Source of the DNA: an uncultured Acidobacteriota bacterium
GTDB lineage: Bacteria; Acidobacteriota; Thermoanaerobaculia; UBA5066
DNA length: 64,000 nt
Assembly (NCBI GenBank): GCA_903845115.1
Contig: CAIMWE010000211.1
Coordinates: 31,703 to 95,702 of the forward strand
Reading direction: 5' to 3'
The notes under the pieces are model-generated. The model worked only from the letters and a program-made list of their open reading frames with translations. It was not told where the DNA came from and did no database searches. Of this stretch, positions 8,709 through 16,870 are shown piece after piece. The position numbers were made by a program, and so were the translations under genes. The number at the start of each line of letters is the position of its first letter. The first letter of the stretch is position 1.

Positions 8709-8846
8709 GCCTGACTGCATCGACGCGGCCGGTTCGGTAGGCGGCGCCCTTTCAGGTGAGGGGCCCTGCGAGGCCCGCGGTCGACATCCGCTGGCACTGG
8801 CTCTGAAGCCTCGAGCGCTCTCGCGGGCGCGGCCGGAGGGGAATCC

Positions 8847-9419
8847 TCACTCCTTCTTCAGCAGGCCCCCCGCCTTCCGGAAGGTCGCGAAGCGTAGTTG
8901 ATGGACCCCGCCCGCGCGCGTCTCCTCGAGCCCCAGCCCGGCGAGAAACCCGCGCGCCCAGTCGAGGGTCACCGGCCCCACCGGGTGACCGCCTTCGGCC
9001 GAAAGGACGCGAGCGGCGATGTCGAACCCCTCCGGGGAGAAGTCCACCAGCAGGAGGAGGCCGCCGGGCCTGACGACGCGGGCCATCTCGCGCAGGTAAG
9101 AGGCGCCATTCTCCACGTGGTGAAGGGTGTTGAACGAGACGGCGGAAGCATAGGTGCTGTCGGGAAACGGAAGAGCTGCGAACAACGACTCCTCGTACTC
9201 GGGGAAGTGACCCTCGACGACGAGACCGCGGAGCTCGAGCTCACGGGCGACGTCGCTCGTCGTCGATCCGAGATTGAGGACGGGACCCTCGAGGAGTTCG
9301 ACGCCGTCGAGGACGAGGGCGGTAGCGCGTCTTCCGTCGTATCCGAGCGCCACGAACGCCGCGCGCCACCTTCGGTGGGCCTGTCGCTCCTCTTCGAGCT
9401 GATCGGGAGTCGAGGTCAA
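8847..9419 (-). CDS. Class I SAM-dependent methyltransferase
   Basis: 190 residues. The start chosen is TTG at 9417-9419 because AAAGGAG lies about 8 nt upstream; upstream sequence in frame has no protein-like character. The fold is Methyltransf_11-like: a glycine-containing SAM loop (VLNLGSTTSD, somewhat divergent from the usual E/D-x-G-x-G-x-G), then FPDSTYASAVSFNTLHHV (post-II/motif II region), REMARVVRPGGLLLLVDF (motif III) and a C-terminal strand region ending HQLRFATFRKAGG. The substrate cannot be read from the sequence. It faces the leader-peptide gene; a role in peptide modification is only a guess. Confidence 0.8.
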   Translation of the reverse strand: MTSTPDQLEEERQAHRRWRAAFVALGYDGRRATALVLDGVELLEGPVLNLGSTTSDVARELELRGLVVEGHFPEYEESLFAALPFPDSTYASAVSFNTLHHVENGASYLREMARVVRPGGLLLLVDFSPEGFDIAARVLSAEGGHPVGPVTLDWARGFLAGLGLEETRAGGVHQLRFATFRKAGGLLKKE

Positions 9420-9761
9420 GATCCCGTCTCCTTTCGAGTGCCCGGGTCCGACGAACCGGGGCGGTTGTCGTACCTCCCCGCGCGCCCAGGTCTTCCGAGC
9501 CACCGTCGTGGGAGAAGGCCCTGACATCCGGCCAGGGCTTTCCACTGTACTCTCCTCGAGCCAGTGGTAGGTAATCGCGGAGTCCCTCTCGCCACGGTCG
9601 TGCGTCGCCGCCGGGCCCGGCGTGGCGGTGTCCGCGCTGTCGCGGCCGGCGCTCCCGGGGCTCGCCGGCTTGCTCGGCGCGCTCGGGGTGCGGCAGCTGA
9701 TTCGACGATGACTGCCGGAAGGGATCTCAGGCAACGGCCACGATCCAGACAGGAGAAGCGG
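9420..9761. other. Intergenic region between methyltransferase and DUF1566 genes
   Basis: 342 nt between divergent genes. It holds the ribosome site of the methyltransferase at its left end, the second copy of the 43-nt element (9555-9597) and AGGAGAAG before the DUF1566 start. The GC-rich part at 9600-9700 is rich in short self-complementary GGC/GCC runs but shows no clear long hairpin. No gene was recognised. Confidence 0.45.
9555..9597 (+). repeat. 43-nt intergenic element, copy 2
   Basis: Same orientation as the copy at 8401-8443 with seven mismatches, four of them C/T changes. It begins 165 nt after position 9390 in the methyltransferase leader and 207 nt before the DUF1566 start codon. 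No similarity extends beyond the element. Confidence 0.5.
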
Positions 9762-10286
9762 ATGCGAAGAATCGAATTCCTCGCTCTGGGAGCGGTCCTG
9801 GCCCTCCTTCCCTTCCTGGCAGCGAGTGCGGCCACCGCACAGACCACCAAGGAGAAGGCCAAGGATTCCCCGGCCGCCGGGTCCGCCGCTCCGGCTGGCG
9901 AGACGGCCAGGGACAAGGGTTGGTGGACCGACGACAAGGGTCTGACCTGGACGACGAAGGACAACGGCGTCGGCGGCCTCACCTGGCACGAGGCCGCTTA
10001 TCACTGCAAGACGCTCGAGCTGGGAGGGTTCAGCGACTGGCGGCTTCCCGCGATCGACGACCTGGACCGGATGTACGACGGATCGCTCCCGGAGAAGACG
10101 CTGAGGGTCAGGCCACCCCTGGAGCTGTCCAAGGAAACGTGGTGGATCTGGAGCGGGACGGTGGACCCTTCGAACGCGTCGCAGGTGCTGGCCCTCGCCT
10201 TCCACACGGGAAAGCGCTACTCCTTCATCTTCTCCCTCCGCCGCGAGCACGGACGCGTTCTCTGCGTGCGCCGCGCCGGGGCGTGA
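9762..10286 (+). CDS. Exported DUF1566 (Lcl C-terminal-like) domain protein
   Basis: 174 residues, ATG preceded by AGGAG 6 nt upstream. A signal peptide (ALGAVLALLPFLAASA, cleavage near ATAQ) precedes an Ala/Lys/Pro linker to about residue 52. The rest is a DUF1566/Lcl domain: WTDDKGLTW, LTWHEAAYHCKTLELGG, FSDWRLPAIDDLDRMYDG and a C-terminal WIWSGT...VLCVRR strand pair. The FSDWRLP motif is diagnostic. The Legionella collagen-like protein uses this domain at its C-terminus; most bacterial members are uncharacterised surface or periplasmic proteins. It ends 30 nt before the HtrA gene in the same direction and may be cotranscribed. Confidence 0.8.
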   Translation: MRRIEFLALGAVLALLPFLAASAATAQTTKEKAKDSPAAGSAAPAGETARDKGWWTDDKGLTWTTKDNGVGGLTWHEAAYHCKTLELGGFSDWRLPAIDDLDRMYDGSLPEKTLRVRPPLELSKETWWIWSGTVDPSNASQVLALAFHTGKRYSFIFSLRREHGRVLCVRRAGA

Positions 10287-10316
10287 AAGCGTGAGCGGGG
10301 CGAGAAGAGGGACGCC

Positions 10317-11507
10317 ATGAGCTCAGCTGCCGCCCGCCGCCTTCCCGGTCTTCGCCACCTCCCGCTGCTGGTCGTCCTCGCGATCGTTCCGCCAGCTCAC
10401 GGCGACCAGGCGGCGACACCGGTGAAGACGGACGCCGCAACGCCCTGTCCATCCTCGATCCCGGAGCTCTACGATGCCGTCTCCCCGGCAGTGGTGTCGG
10501 TCACGGCCACGGCCATCGACCCCCGGGAAGCGGCCGATCGAGTGACGCGCGTGGCGGGTTCGGGCGTGATCATCGACTCGTCCGGCCTGATCGTGACCAA
10601 CTCGCACGTCGTGTTCGGCCGACGGGCAATCCTCGTCACGCTCGACGACGGCACCTCGGTCCCCGCTCGTTTGGTCGGGACCGATCCGATCTTCGACGTC
10701 GCTCTCCTCAAGATCTCCTCGCCCGAGACCAAGCCTCTCCCCTTCGCCGTCCTGGGGGACTCCGGGCGGCTGCGGGTCGGAGAGGAGGTCTTCGCGATCG
10801 GCAATCCGTTCGGGCTGGAGCAGACGCTGACCCGAGGCATCGTCTCCGCGGTGAACCGGATCGTCCCGGGCTCGACCTGGTCCGTGCGCGAGCCGATGAT
10901 CCAGACCGACGCCGCGATCAACCACGGCAGCTCCGGCGGGCCGCTCGTCGACCGGTGCGGCCGGGTCGTCGGGATCAACACCGCGATCCTGCCCGACGCG
11001 CAGGGGATCGGGTTCTCGATTCCCATCGACCTGGTTCGCAGCCTCCTCCCCGACCTGCGGGACAAGGGCCGCGTCATCAGGCCTTGGCTCGGCGTGCAGG
11101 GGCAGGTCCTCCCGCAGCCGGTCCGGACGCTCTTCCGGACTTCTCCCGCCGAGGGCCTCCTCGTCGAGGTCGTCGAGAGCGGAAGTCCCGCGGCCGGCGC
11201 GGGCCTCCGGGGAGGGGACCTCGATGTCGAGGTGAGCGGCGCGTCCTACCTCCTCGGAGGGGACATCATCGCGGAGATGAACGGGAAGAAGATGGGAGAG
11301 CCGGCGTCGGCCGCGGCCGCGATCGCCTCCCTGAAGATCGGCGAGAAGAGCCGGATCACGGTGGTCCGAGGCGAGGAGACGCTGGTCTTCCAGATCCCGG
11401 TCGTGGAGCGGCCGATCCTCCCCATGGATGTGCCGTCGGGCCGCACGACCGCCGCCGCGGTTCACGGGCCCTCCGCCGCCTCACGCGCGAATCTCTGGCG
11501 GTTCTGA
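10317..11507 (+). CDS. HtrA/DegP-type periplasmic serine protease with one PDZ domain
   Basis: 396 residues. Signal peptide of about 29 residues (LLVVLAIVPPAHG). The trypsin-like domain carries the triad H97 (VTNSHVVFG), D127 (IFDVALLKI) and S206 (NHGSSGGPLVD), with the oxyanion loop intact. One PDZ domain (about 255-375) has the longer loop GLRGGDLDVEV...GGDIIAEMNGKK that is common in bacterial HtrA relatives. The role is periplasmic protein quality control under envelope stress; a single PDZ resembles DegS or HhoA types, but no membrane anchor remains after signal cleavage. The gene follows the DUF1566 gene by 30 nt. Confidence 0.93.
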   Translation: MSSAAARRLPGLRHLPLLVVLAIVPPAHGDQAATPVKTDAATPCPSSIPELYDAVSPAVVSVTATAIDPREAADRVTRVAGSGVIIDSSGLIVTNSHVVFGRRAILVTLDDGTSVPARLVGTDPIFDVALLKISSPETKPLPFAVLGDSGRLRVGEEVFAIGNPFGLEQTLTRGIVSAVNRIVPGSTWSVREPMIQTDAAINHGSSGGPLVDRCGRVVGINTAILPDAQGIGFSIPIDLVRSLLPDLRDKGRVIRPWLGVQGQVLPQPVRTLFRTSPAEGLLVEVVESGSPAAGAGLRGGDLDVEVSGASYLLGGDIIAEMNGKKMGEPASAAAAIASLKIGEKSRITVVRGEETLVFQIPVVERPILPMDVPSGRTTAAAVHGPSAASRANLWRF

Positions 11508-11709
11508 AAGGAGCCTGACCTCTCCCCGGCGAGACCGGTCAGCCCCGGGGCGGCCGCCCCTGTCCCATCCGTCCGCCCCGAAGGGAACGACGAGCACGTG
11601 AAAGCCTGGAGCGAGGCCCTCCGAGTCCGGTCCACGAATCCTCGCCGCTCGGCGTCGTTCACCCCGGCCCCGATCCTCGACGCCCTCCCCGCGCCGTAGA
11701 ATCGCGTAG

Positions 11710-11931
11710 ATGGACGGACCGGACGTCGAGACGGCCGCCGAGCGGCTTCGGATCGCCTTCGAGCTTCACTCGTTCGCGGAGGCCATGGTGCGACAGAACT
11801 GGTCGCGACGGCATCCCGGGGCGAGCGATGAGGAGATGGAGGCTGCCGTCGCCGCGTGGCTGGAGAAGCGTCCCGGGGCCGAGCACGGGGACTGCGAGGG
11901 ACGCCCGATCCCGTGGCCCCGCCCCGTGTGA
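11710..11931 (+). CDS. Small conserved partner of a nucleotidyltransferase
   Basis: 73 residues, start MDGPDVETAAERLRIAFELH. The body reads as an amphipathic helical region followed by HPGASDEEMEAAVAAWLEKRPGAEHGD, a pattern I associate with small proteins encoded directly before AbiEii-like nucleotidyltransferases. Its stop overlaps a GTG start of the next gene (GTGA), so the two are probably translated together. By position it could be an antitoxin or assembly partner. No strong ribosome site precedes the ATG. A similar two-gene unit with an equally long small protein occurs at 57424-58252. Confidence 0.6.
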   Translation: MDGPDVETAAERLRIAFELHSFAEAMVRQNWSRRHPGASDEEMEAAVAAWLEKRPGAEHGDCEGRPIPWPRPV

Positions 11932-12527
11932 GTCGGCTCGAGGAGGCTCTCCGCCGTGCGGTCGAGGCCCTTCGAGGCTGCCGGCTTCGATGGGCCGTCG
12001 TGGGCGGGCTCGCCGTCAGCGCGCGAGCCGAGCCGCGCACCACCCGCGACGTGGACATCGCGGTGGCCGTCGCTGGAGACGCAGAAGCGGAGTCGGCCCT
12101 CTTCCGCCTTCAGGGATACGGCTTTTCCGTCGTCTCGGTCGTCGAGCAGTCCGCTCGGGGGCGTCTGGCGACGGCGCGGCTTCGGCCGTCCGCCGACGGA
12201 GCCAGGGGGATCATCCTCGACCTCCTGTTCGCGTCCTCCGGCATCGAGCCAGAGCTGGTGGATGCTGCGGAGGAGATCGACCTCGTGCCAGGTCTCTCCG
12301 TCCCCGTCGCGAGGACGGGACACCTGCTCGCCCTGAAGGCGCTCGCCCGGAACGACCGCGACCGCCCCCAGGACCTCGACGACATCCGCGCCCTGCTGCG
12401 CCAGGCGACCGCGGCAGACCTGGACGAGGCGAGGGAGGCTGTCCGATTGATCGAGGAGCGCGGGTTCGCCCGCGGAAAACAGCTCTCCGGCGAGTTCGAG
12501 CGCATCCTGAGGGACGAGGGCCGCTGA
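11928..12527 (+). CDS. AbiEii-like nucleotidyltransferase
   Basis: About 199 residues from the GTG that overlaps the upstream stop; a GTG at 11913 is an alternative. The Pol-beta nucleotidyltransferase signature is present: VVGGLAVSARAEPRTTRDVD, giving G-G...D-V-D, and the third acidic residue in IILDLLFA. This resembles the nucleotidyltransferase AbiEii/AbiGii toxin or DUF6036-type families. Such enzymes modify tRNA or proteins when acting as toxins, but many members are uncharacterised. A helical C-terminal part has the DRPQDLDDIRALLRQA motif common in this family. Coupled to the small protein upstream, it forms a likely toxin-antitoxin-like pair; this is inference. Confidence 0.75.
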   Translation: MSRLEEALRRAVEALRGCRLRWAVVGGLAVSARAEPRTTRDVDIAVAVAGDAEAESALFRLQGYGFSVVSVVEQSARGRLATARLRPSADGARGIILDLLFASSGIEPELVDAAEEIDLVPGLSVPVARTGHLLALKALARNDRDRPQDLDDIRALLRQATAADLDEAREAVRLIEERGFARGKQLSGEFERILRDEGR

Positions 12528-12575
12528 GGTCCCAGCTGGTCCTTCCGGGCCGCCCGTCGATCAGGCCTTTCGGGC

Positions 12576-15500
12576 TCAGTGCGGCTCCGTCGCCCCTCCG
12601 TGCGTCACCGCCTCGACCGGCATCATCCCCTTGCGCCTCTTCCGCGCCGCCGAGACCCCCTCGCTCCACTCCCGGAACTCCTCCATGTAGACGTAGAAGA
12701 CCGGGGTGACGAAGAGCGTCAGGAGCTGCGAGAAGACGAGGCCTCCCACCACCGCCAGCCCCAGCGGCCGGCGCGACTCGGCGCCGGCGCCCAAGCCGAG
12801 GGCGATCGGGAGCGTCCCCATCAGGGCCGCCATCGTCGTCATCATGATCGGCCGGAAGCGGACGACGCAGGCGTCGAAGATCGCCGTGGGGGCGTCCTTC
12901 CCCTCGCGCCGCGCCTCGATCGCGAAGTCGACCATCATGATCCCGTTCTTCTTGACGAGGCCGACCAGCATGATGACGCCGACGAAGGCGTAGATCGACA
13001 GCTCCACGTTGAAGACCAGCAGCGTCACGAGGGCGCCGAAGCCGGCGAACGGCAGGGCCGAGAGGATCGTCAGGGGGTGGAGGAAGCTCTCGTAGAGGAT
13101 CCCCAGCACCATGTAGATGACGAGGATCGCCACGAAGAGGAGGAGGCCGAGCCCCTTGAACGACGACTGGAAGGCCTGCGCGGTCCCCATGAAGCTCGTC
13201 TTCACCGAGGCGGGGAGCTCCTGCCGCGCCAGCTTGTCCACGGCGGCCACCGCGTCCCCGATCGCCGCCCCTTCCTTCAGGTTGAACGAGATGGTGACGG
13301 CGGGGAGCTGCCCGGCATGGTTGACCGTGAGCGGCCCGGTCCCCTCCTTCATCCGCGCGACCGACGCCAGAGGGACGAGCCCCCCCTTCGCCGACCGGAC
13401 GTAGAGGAGCGAGAGGGCCGAGGGGTCCCGCTGGAACTGGGGCTGGACCTCCATGATCACCTGGTACTGGTTGTTCGGCGCGAAGATCGTCGAGATCTGC
13501 CTCGAGCCGTACGCCGTGTAGAGGGCGTCCTCGATCCGGGCGGCCGAGAGCCCGACGACAGCCGCCTTGTCGCGGTCGATGTCGATGACGACCTGCGGGT
13601 TCTTCAGCTGGAGGTCCGAGGTGACGTCCAGCAGCCCCGGGACCCCCTTCATCTTCTCCTCGAGCAGGGGGGCGTACCTGTAGAGCTCCTCCGTGTCGGG
13701 GTTCTGGAGGGTGTACTGGTACTGGCTCTTCGTCAGGTTGCCGCCGATCCGGATGGGGGGCGGGTTCTGCAGGAAGACGCGGATGCCCGGGATCTCCGCC
13801 AGCTTCGGGCGGAGGCGGGCGATGACCTGCTCGGGAGTGGCCTTCCGCTCGGACCGGGGCTTGAGCCGCCCGAAGATCGTCCCCGAGTTGTTGGCGTTGA
13901 CGTTGTTGCCCCGGTTCCCGCAGTTCGACATGAACCCGGCGAAGGCCCCGTCCTCGGCGATGACCGTCGCGACCGCCTTCTGGTGCGTGACCATCGAATC
14001 GAACGAGATCCCCTGGGCGGCCTCGGTGAAGCCGAAGAGCTGGCCGATGTCGTCGCTGGGGAGGAATCCCTTCGGAATCCGGACGAAGAGCCAGCCAGTG
14101 GCCAGGAGGACGAGGCCCGAGAAGGCCATCGTCGCCCGGCGGTGGCCGAGCGCCCAGCCGAGCCCCTTCTGGTAAACGTGGAGCATCCCGTCGAAGAAGC
14201 CCTCGAGGGCGTTGTAAACCCGCCCGTGCCGCTTCTGCTCCGCGTGGGGCTTGAGGAACCGGCTGCAGAGCATCGGGGTCAGGGAGAGCGAGACGAAGCC
14301 CGAGACGAGGATCGCGACGCCGATCGTGACGGCGAACTCCCGGAAGAGGCGGCCGACGATCCCCCCCATGAAGAGGACCGGGATGAAGACGGCGGCCAGC
14401 GAGATCGTCATGGAGAGGATGGTGAATCCGATCTCCTTGGAGGCCGCGAAGGACGCCTCCATCACTCCCTGCCCCAGCTCGATGTGCCGGACGATGTTCT
14501 CGAGCATGACGATGGCGTCGTCGACGACGAAGCCGACCGAGAGGGTGAGCGCCATCAGCGAGAGGTTGTCCAGCGAGTAGCCGAGGAGGTACATGACGGC
14601 GAAGGTGCCGGCGATCGAGAGGGGCAGCGCGAGGCTCGGGATGATCGTGGCCGACAGGTTCCGGAGGAAGAGGAAGATGACGAGGACGACCAGGGCGAGC
14701 GTCAGCAGGAGGGTGAACTGGACGTCGTCCACCGACTCGCGGATCGACTGCGACCGGTCGAAGAGGATGTCCAGCTTGGCGGAGGCCGGGATCTGCGTCT
14801 GGAACGTCGGGAGGAGCTTCTTGATCTCCTCGACGACCGCCACCGTGTTCGTCCCCGGCTGCTTCTGGACCGCCAGGACGACGGCCCGCTTCCGGTTGAA
14901 CCAGGCGGCCGTCTTGTCGTTCTCCACGCTGTCGAGCGACTCCCCGATCTCCGAGAACTTCACCGGCGCCCCGTTCCGGTAGGCGACGGTCACCGGACGG
15001 TAGTGGTCCGCCACCATCAGCTGGCCGGTCGCCTCCACCGTCATCGCCTGGCTGGACCCCCAGAGGGTCCCGGTCGGGAGGTTCACGTTGGCGGCCCGGA
15101 TGGCGTCGGCCACCTCGTCGATCCCGATCCCCTTCGTCGCCAGGGCGAGCGGGTCGACCTGGAGGCGGACGGCGTACTTCTGCGAGCCGAAGACCTGCAC
15201 CTGCGCGACGCCGCTGACGGTGGAGATCCGCTGGGCCATGTTCGTCTGGGCGAACTCGTCGATCGTGGAGAGGGGGAGCGTCTCCGAGTGGAGCGCGAGG
15301 TAGAGGACCGGCTGGTCGGCCGGGTTGACCTTGAAGTAGACCGGCGGGGCCGGCATGTCGGGAGGGAGCTGCCGGGACGCGGCGGTGATCGCGGCCTGGA
15401 CGTCCTGGGCCGCGGCGTCGATGTTCCGGTCGAGGGAGAACTGGAGGGTGATCTGCGTCAGGGCCAGGATCGACGACGAGGTCATCGAGTCGAGCCCGGC

Positions 15501-15722
15501 GATCGTCGTGAACTGCCGCTCGAGCGGAGTCGCCACGGCCGAGGCCATCGTCTCGGGGCTGGCCCCGGGGAGGCGCGCCATCACCTGGATCGTCGGGAAG
15601 TCGACGTTCGGGAGGTCGGAGACCGGCAGCAGCCGGTACCCCATGATCCCGAAGACGAGGATGGCCATCATGACGAGGGTCGTCATGACCGGCCGGCGGA
15701 TGAAGAGGGCCGAGAGGTTCAC
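12576..15722 (-). CDS. RND multidrug efflux permease (AcrB/MdtBC-like)
   Basis: 1048 residues, normal for the HAE1 family. The GTG start overlaps the adaptor stop (GTGA). It opens LSALFIRRPVMTTLVMMAIL, has the porter-domain signature of AcrB relatives, and TM4 reads ALTLSVGFVVDDAIVMLENI with the paired aspartates needed for proton relay. A second repeat starts near HRRATMAFSGLVLL, and the C-terminal bundle includes GVIMLVGLVKKNGIMMVDFA with the conserved lysine. It pumps drugs or other toxic compounds out with proton import, together with the adaptor and outer-membrane channel encoded just upstream. The third helix-rich loop GFLPSDDIGQLFG is typical of the MdtB/C branch. Confidence 0.95.
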   Translation of the reverse strand: MNLSALFIRRPVMTTLVMMAILVFGIMGYRLLPVSDLPNVDFPTIQVMARLPGASPETMASAVATPLERQFTTIAGLDSMTSSSILALTQITLQFSLDRNIDAAAQDVQAAITAASRQLPPDMPAPPVYFKVNPADQPVLYLALHSETLPLSTIDEFAQTNMAQRISTVSGVAQVQVFGSQKYAVRLQVDPLALATKGIGIDEVADAIRAANVNLPTGTLWGSSQAMTVEATGQLMVADHYRPVTVAYRNGAPVKFSEIGESLDSVENDKTAAWFNRKRAVVLAVQKQPGTNTVAVVEEIKKLLPTFQTQIPASAKLDILFDRSQSIRESVDDVQFTLLLTLALVVLVIFLFLRNLSATIIPSLALPLSIAGTFAVMYLLGYSLDNLSLMALTLSVGFVVDDAIVMLENIVRHIELGQGVMEASFAASKEIGFTILSMTISLAAVFIPVLFMGGIVGRLFREFAVTIGVAILVSGFVSLSLTPMLCSRFLKPHAEQKRHGRVYNALEGFFDGMLHVYQKGLGWALGHRRATMAFSGLVLLATGWLFVRIPKGFLPSDDIGQLFGFTEAAQGISFDSMVTHQKAVATVIAEDGAFAGFMSNCGNRGNNVNANNSGTIFGRLKPRSERKATPEQVIARLRPKLAEIPGIRVFLQNPPPIRIGGNLTKSQYQYTLQNPDTEELYRYAPLLEEKMKGVPGLLDVTSDLQLKNPQVVIDIDRDKAAVVGLSAARIEDALYTAYGSRQISTIFAPNNQYQVIMEVQPQFQRDPSALSLLYVRSAKGGLVPLASVARMKEGTGPLTVNHAGQLPAVTISFNLKEGAAIGDAVAAVDKLARQELPASVKTSFMGTAQAFQSSFKGLGLLLFVAILVIYMVLGILYESFLHPLTILSALPFAGFGALVTLLVFNVELSIYAFVGVIMLVGLVKKNGIMMVDFAIEARREGKDAPTAIFDACVVRFRPIMMTTMAALMGTLPIALGLGAGAESRRPLGLAVVGGLVFSQLLTLFVTPVFYVYMEEFREWSEGVSAARKRRKGMMPVEAVTHGGATEPH

Positions 15723-16870
15723 CTCTTCGCCCCCCCGGCGGGCGGATCGGTCTCCCGAGCCGGCTTGACGCCGGGGACGTCTTCCTTGATCGAGACCCGG
15801 ACCCCGGGGGCGAGGCGGATCTGGCCGTCCACGGCGACGGTCTCGCCCGGCTCCAGCCCCCTGGAGACGACGGTGAGGCTCTTCCAGTTCCGGACGACGG
15901 TGACCGGGCGGAGGTCGGCCGTCCGGTCTTCCTTCACGACGAAGACGTAGGTCCCCACCTGTCCTTTCTGGATGGCGTCCGTCGGGACCACCGTGACCGC
16001 GGCGTCCGTCGCGAGGTTGAGGGCCACCTGGGCGAACTGGCCCGGCCAGAGGGCCCGGTCCCGGTTGGCAAAGGTCGCCTTGAGGGTGATGGTCCCGGTC
16101 GTCGGGTCGACCGCGTTGTCGACGAAGGTCAGCTCGCCCTCGTGGGGCGCGCCTCCCGGCGGGGTGGCGGTGACCCTCAGCGCCCCTTCCCGAGACCGGG
16201 CCTTCACGTCGCCGAGGACCCGCTCCGGGACCGCGAACGAGACGCGGACCGGCTCGATCTGGTTCAGGACGACGAGCGCCCGGTCGTCCCCGGCCTTCAC
16301 GACGTTCCCCGCGTAGACGAGGAGGCTCCCGGCCCTCCCGGCCACGGGCGATTCGATCTGGCAGTAGGCGAGGTTCAGCCGCGCCTGCTCCACTGCCGCC
16401 TCGTCGCCGACGACGGTGGCCTTCAGGGCCGCGCTGTTGGCGCGCGCGCCGTCGAGCTGCTCCTGGGTGACGTACTCCTTCTTGATCAGCTCCTCGTACC
16501 GCGCGAGCGTCCGCTCGGCCTCGGCCTGCCGCGCCCGGTCCCGCTCGAGGCTCGCCTTCGCCTGGGCGAGGGCCGCCTCGAAGGGCCGGGCGTCGATCTG
16601 GAAGAGGAGCTGCCCCGCGGAGACGTCCTCCCCTTCCTGGAACCCGACCTTCAGGATCACGCCGCCGACCTGCGGCTTCACGGAGACGATGGAGCTCGCC
16701 TCCACGTGCCCGACGGCCGCCACCTCGAGCGGAACCGCCTGGCGAGCCACCTTCGCCACCCGGACCGGAGCGTCGGCAGGGGGAAGCTTCTTGGCCGCCC
16801 CCCCACCGCACGCGGAGAGGACGAACGAGAGCGCGACGGCGCCCGGGACGAGGACCTTGTTCGGCGTCAT
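15719..16870 (-). CDS. RND efflux periplasmic adaptor (membrane fusion protein)
   Basis: 383 residues with a lipoprotein signal: hydrophobic stretch then LSAC, so Cys21 would be lipidated and anchored to the inner membrane. The adaptor has a biotinyl-lipoyl half-motif (GHVEASSIVSVKPQVGG), an alpha-helical hairpin (FEAALAQAKASLERDRARQ) and beta-barrel and membrane-proximal parts (PVTVVRNWKSLTVVSRGLEPGE). It bridges the RND pump to the TolC-like channel. It sits between them in the operon with 4-bp overlaps on both sides, which fits assembly in fixed proportion. Confidence 0.93.
   Translation of the reverse strand: MTPNKVLVPGAVALSFVLSACGGGAAKKLPPADAPVRVAKVARQAVPLEVAAVGHVEASSIVSVKPQVGGVILKVGFQEGEDVSAGQLLFQIDARPFEAALAQAKASLERDRARQAEAERTLARYEELIKKEYVTQEQLDGARANSAALKATVVGDEAAVEQARLNLAYCQIESPVAGRAGSLLVYAGNVVKAGDDRALVVLNQIEPVRVSFAVPERVLGDVKARSREGALRVTATPPGGAPHEGELTFVDNAVDPTTGTITLKATFANRDRALWPGQFAQVALNLATDAAVTVVPTDAIQKGQVGTYVFVVKEDRTADLRPVTVVRNWKSLTVVSRGLEPGETVAVDGQIRLAPGVRVSIKEDVPGVKPARETDPPAGGAKR

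Noticed and set aside
9555..9597. Resemblance of the 43-nt element to a c-di-GMP riboswitch
   Set aside because: A short GGTAGGTA match on one strand is not enough; the rest of the riboswitch consensus is missing.
10317..11507. Insert in the HtrA PDZ loop considered as a novelty
   Set aside because: The GLRGGD...GGDII arrangement is common in bacterial HtrA relatives.
11547..11560. GGGGCGGCCGCCCC palindrome after the protease gene
   Set aside because: Short, GC-only and without a loop; expected by chance in this composition and not placed as a terminator or operator.
12579..15950. A 1123-codon open frame on the plus strand opposite the RND permease
   Set aside because: It is antisense to a clear RND gene, rich in Arg/Asp/His/Pro with no domain, and typical of open antisense frames in very GC-rich DNA.
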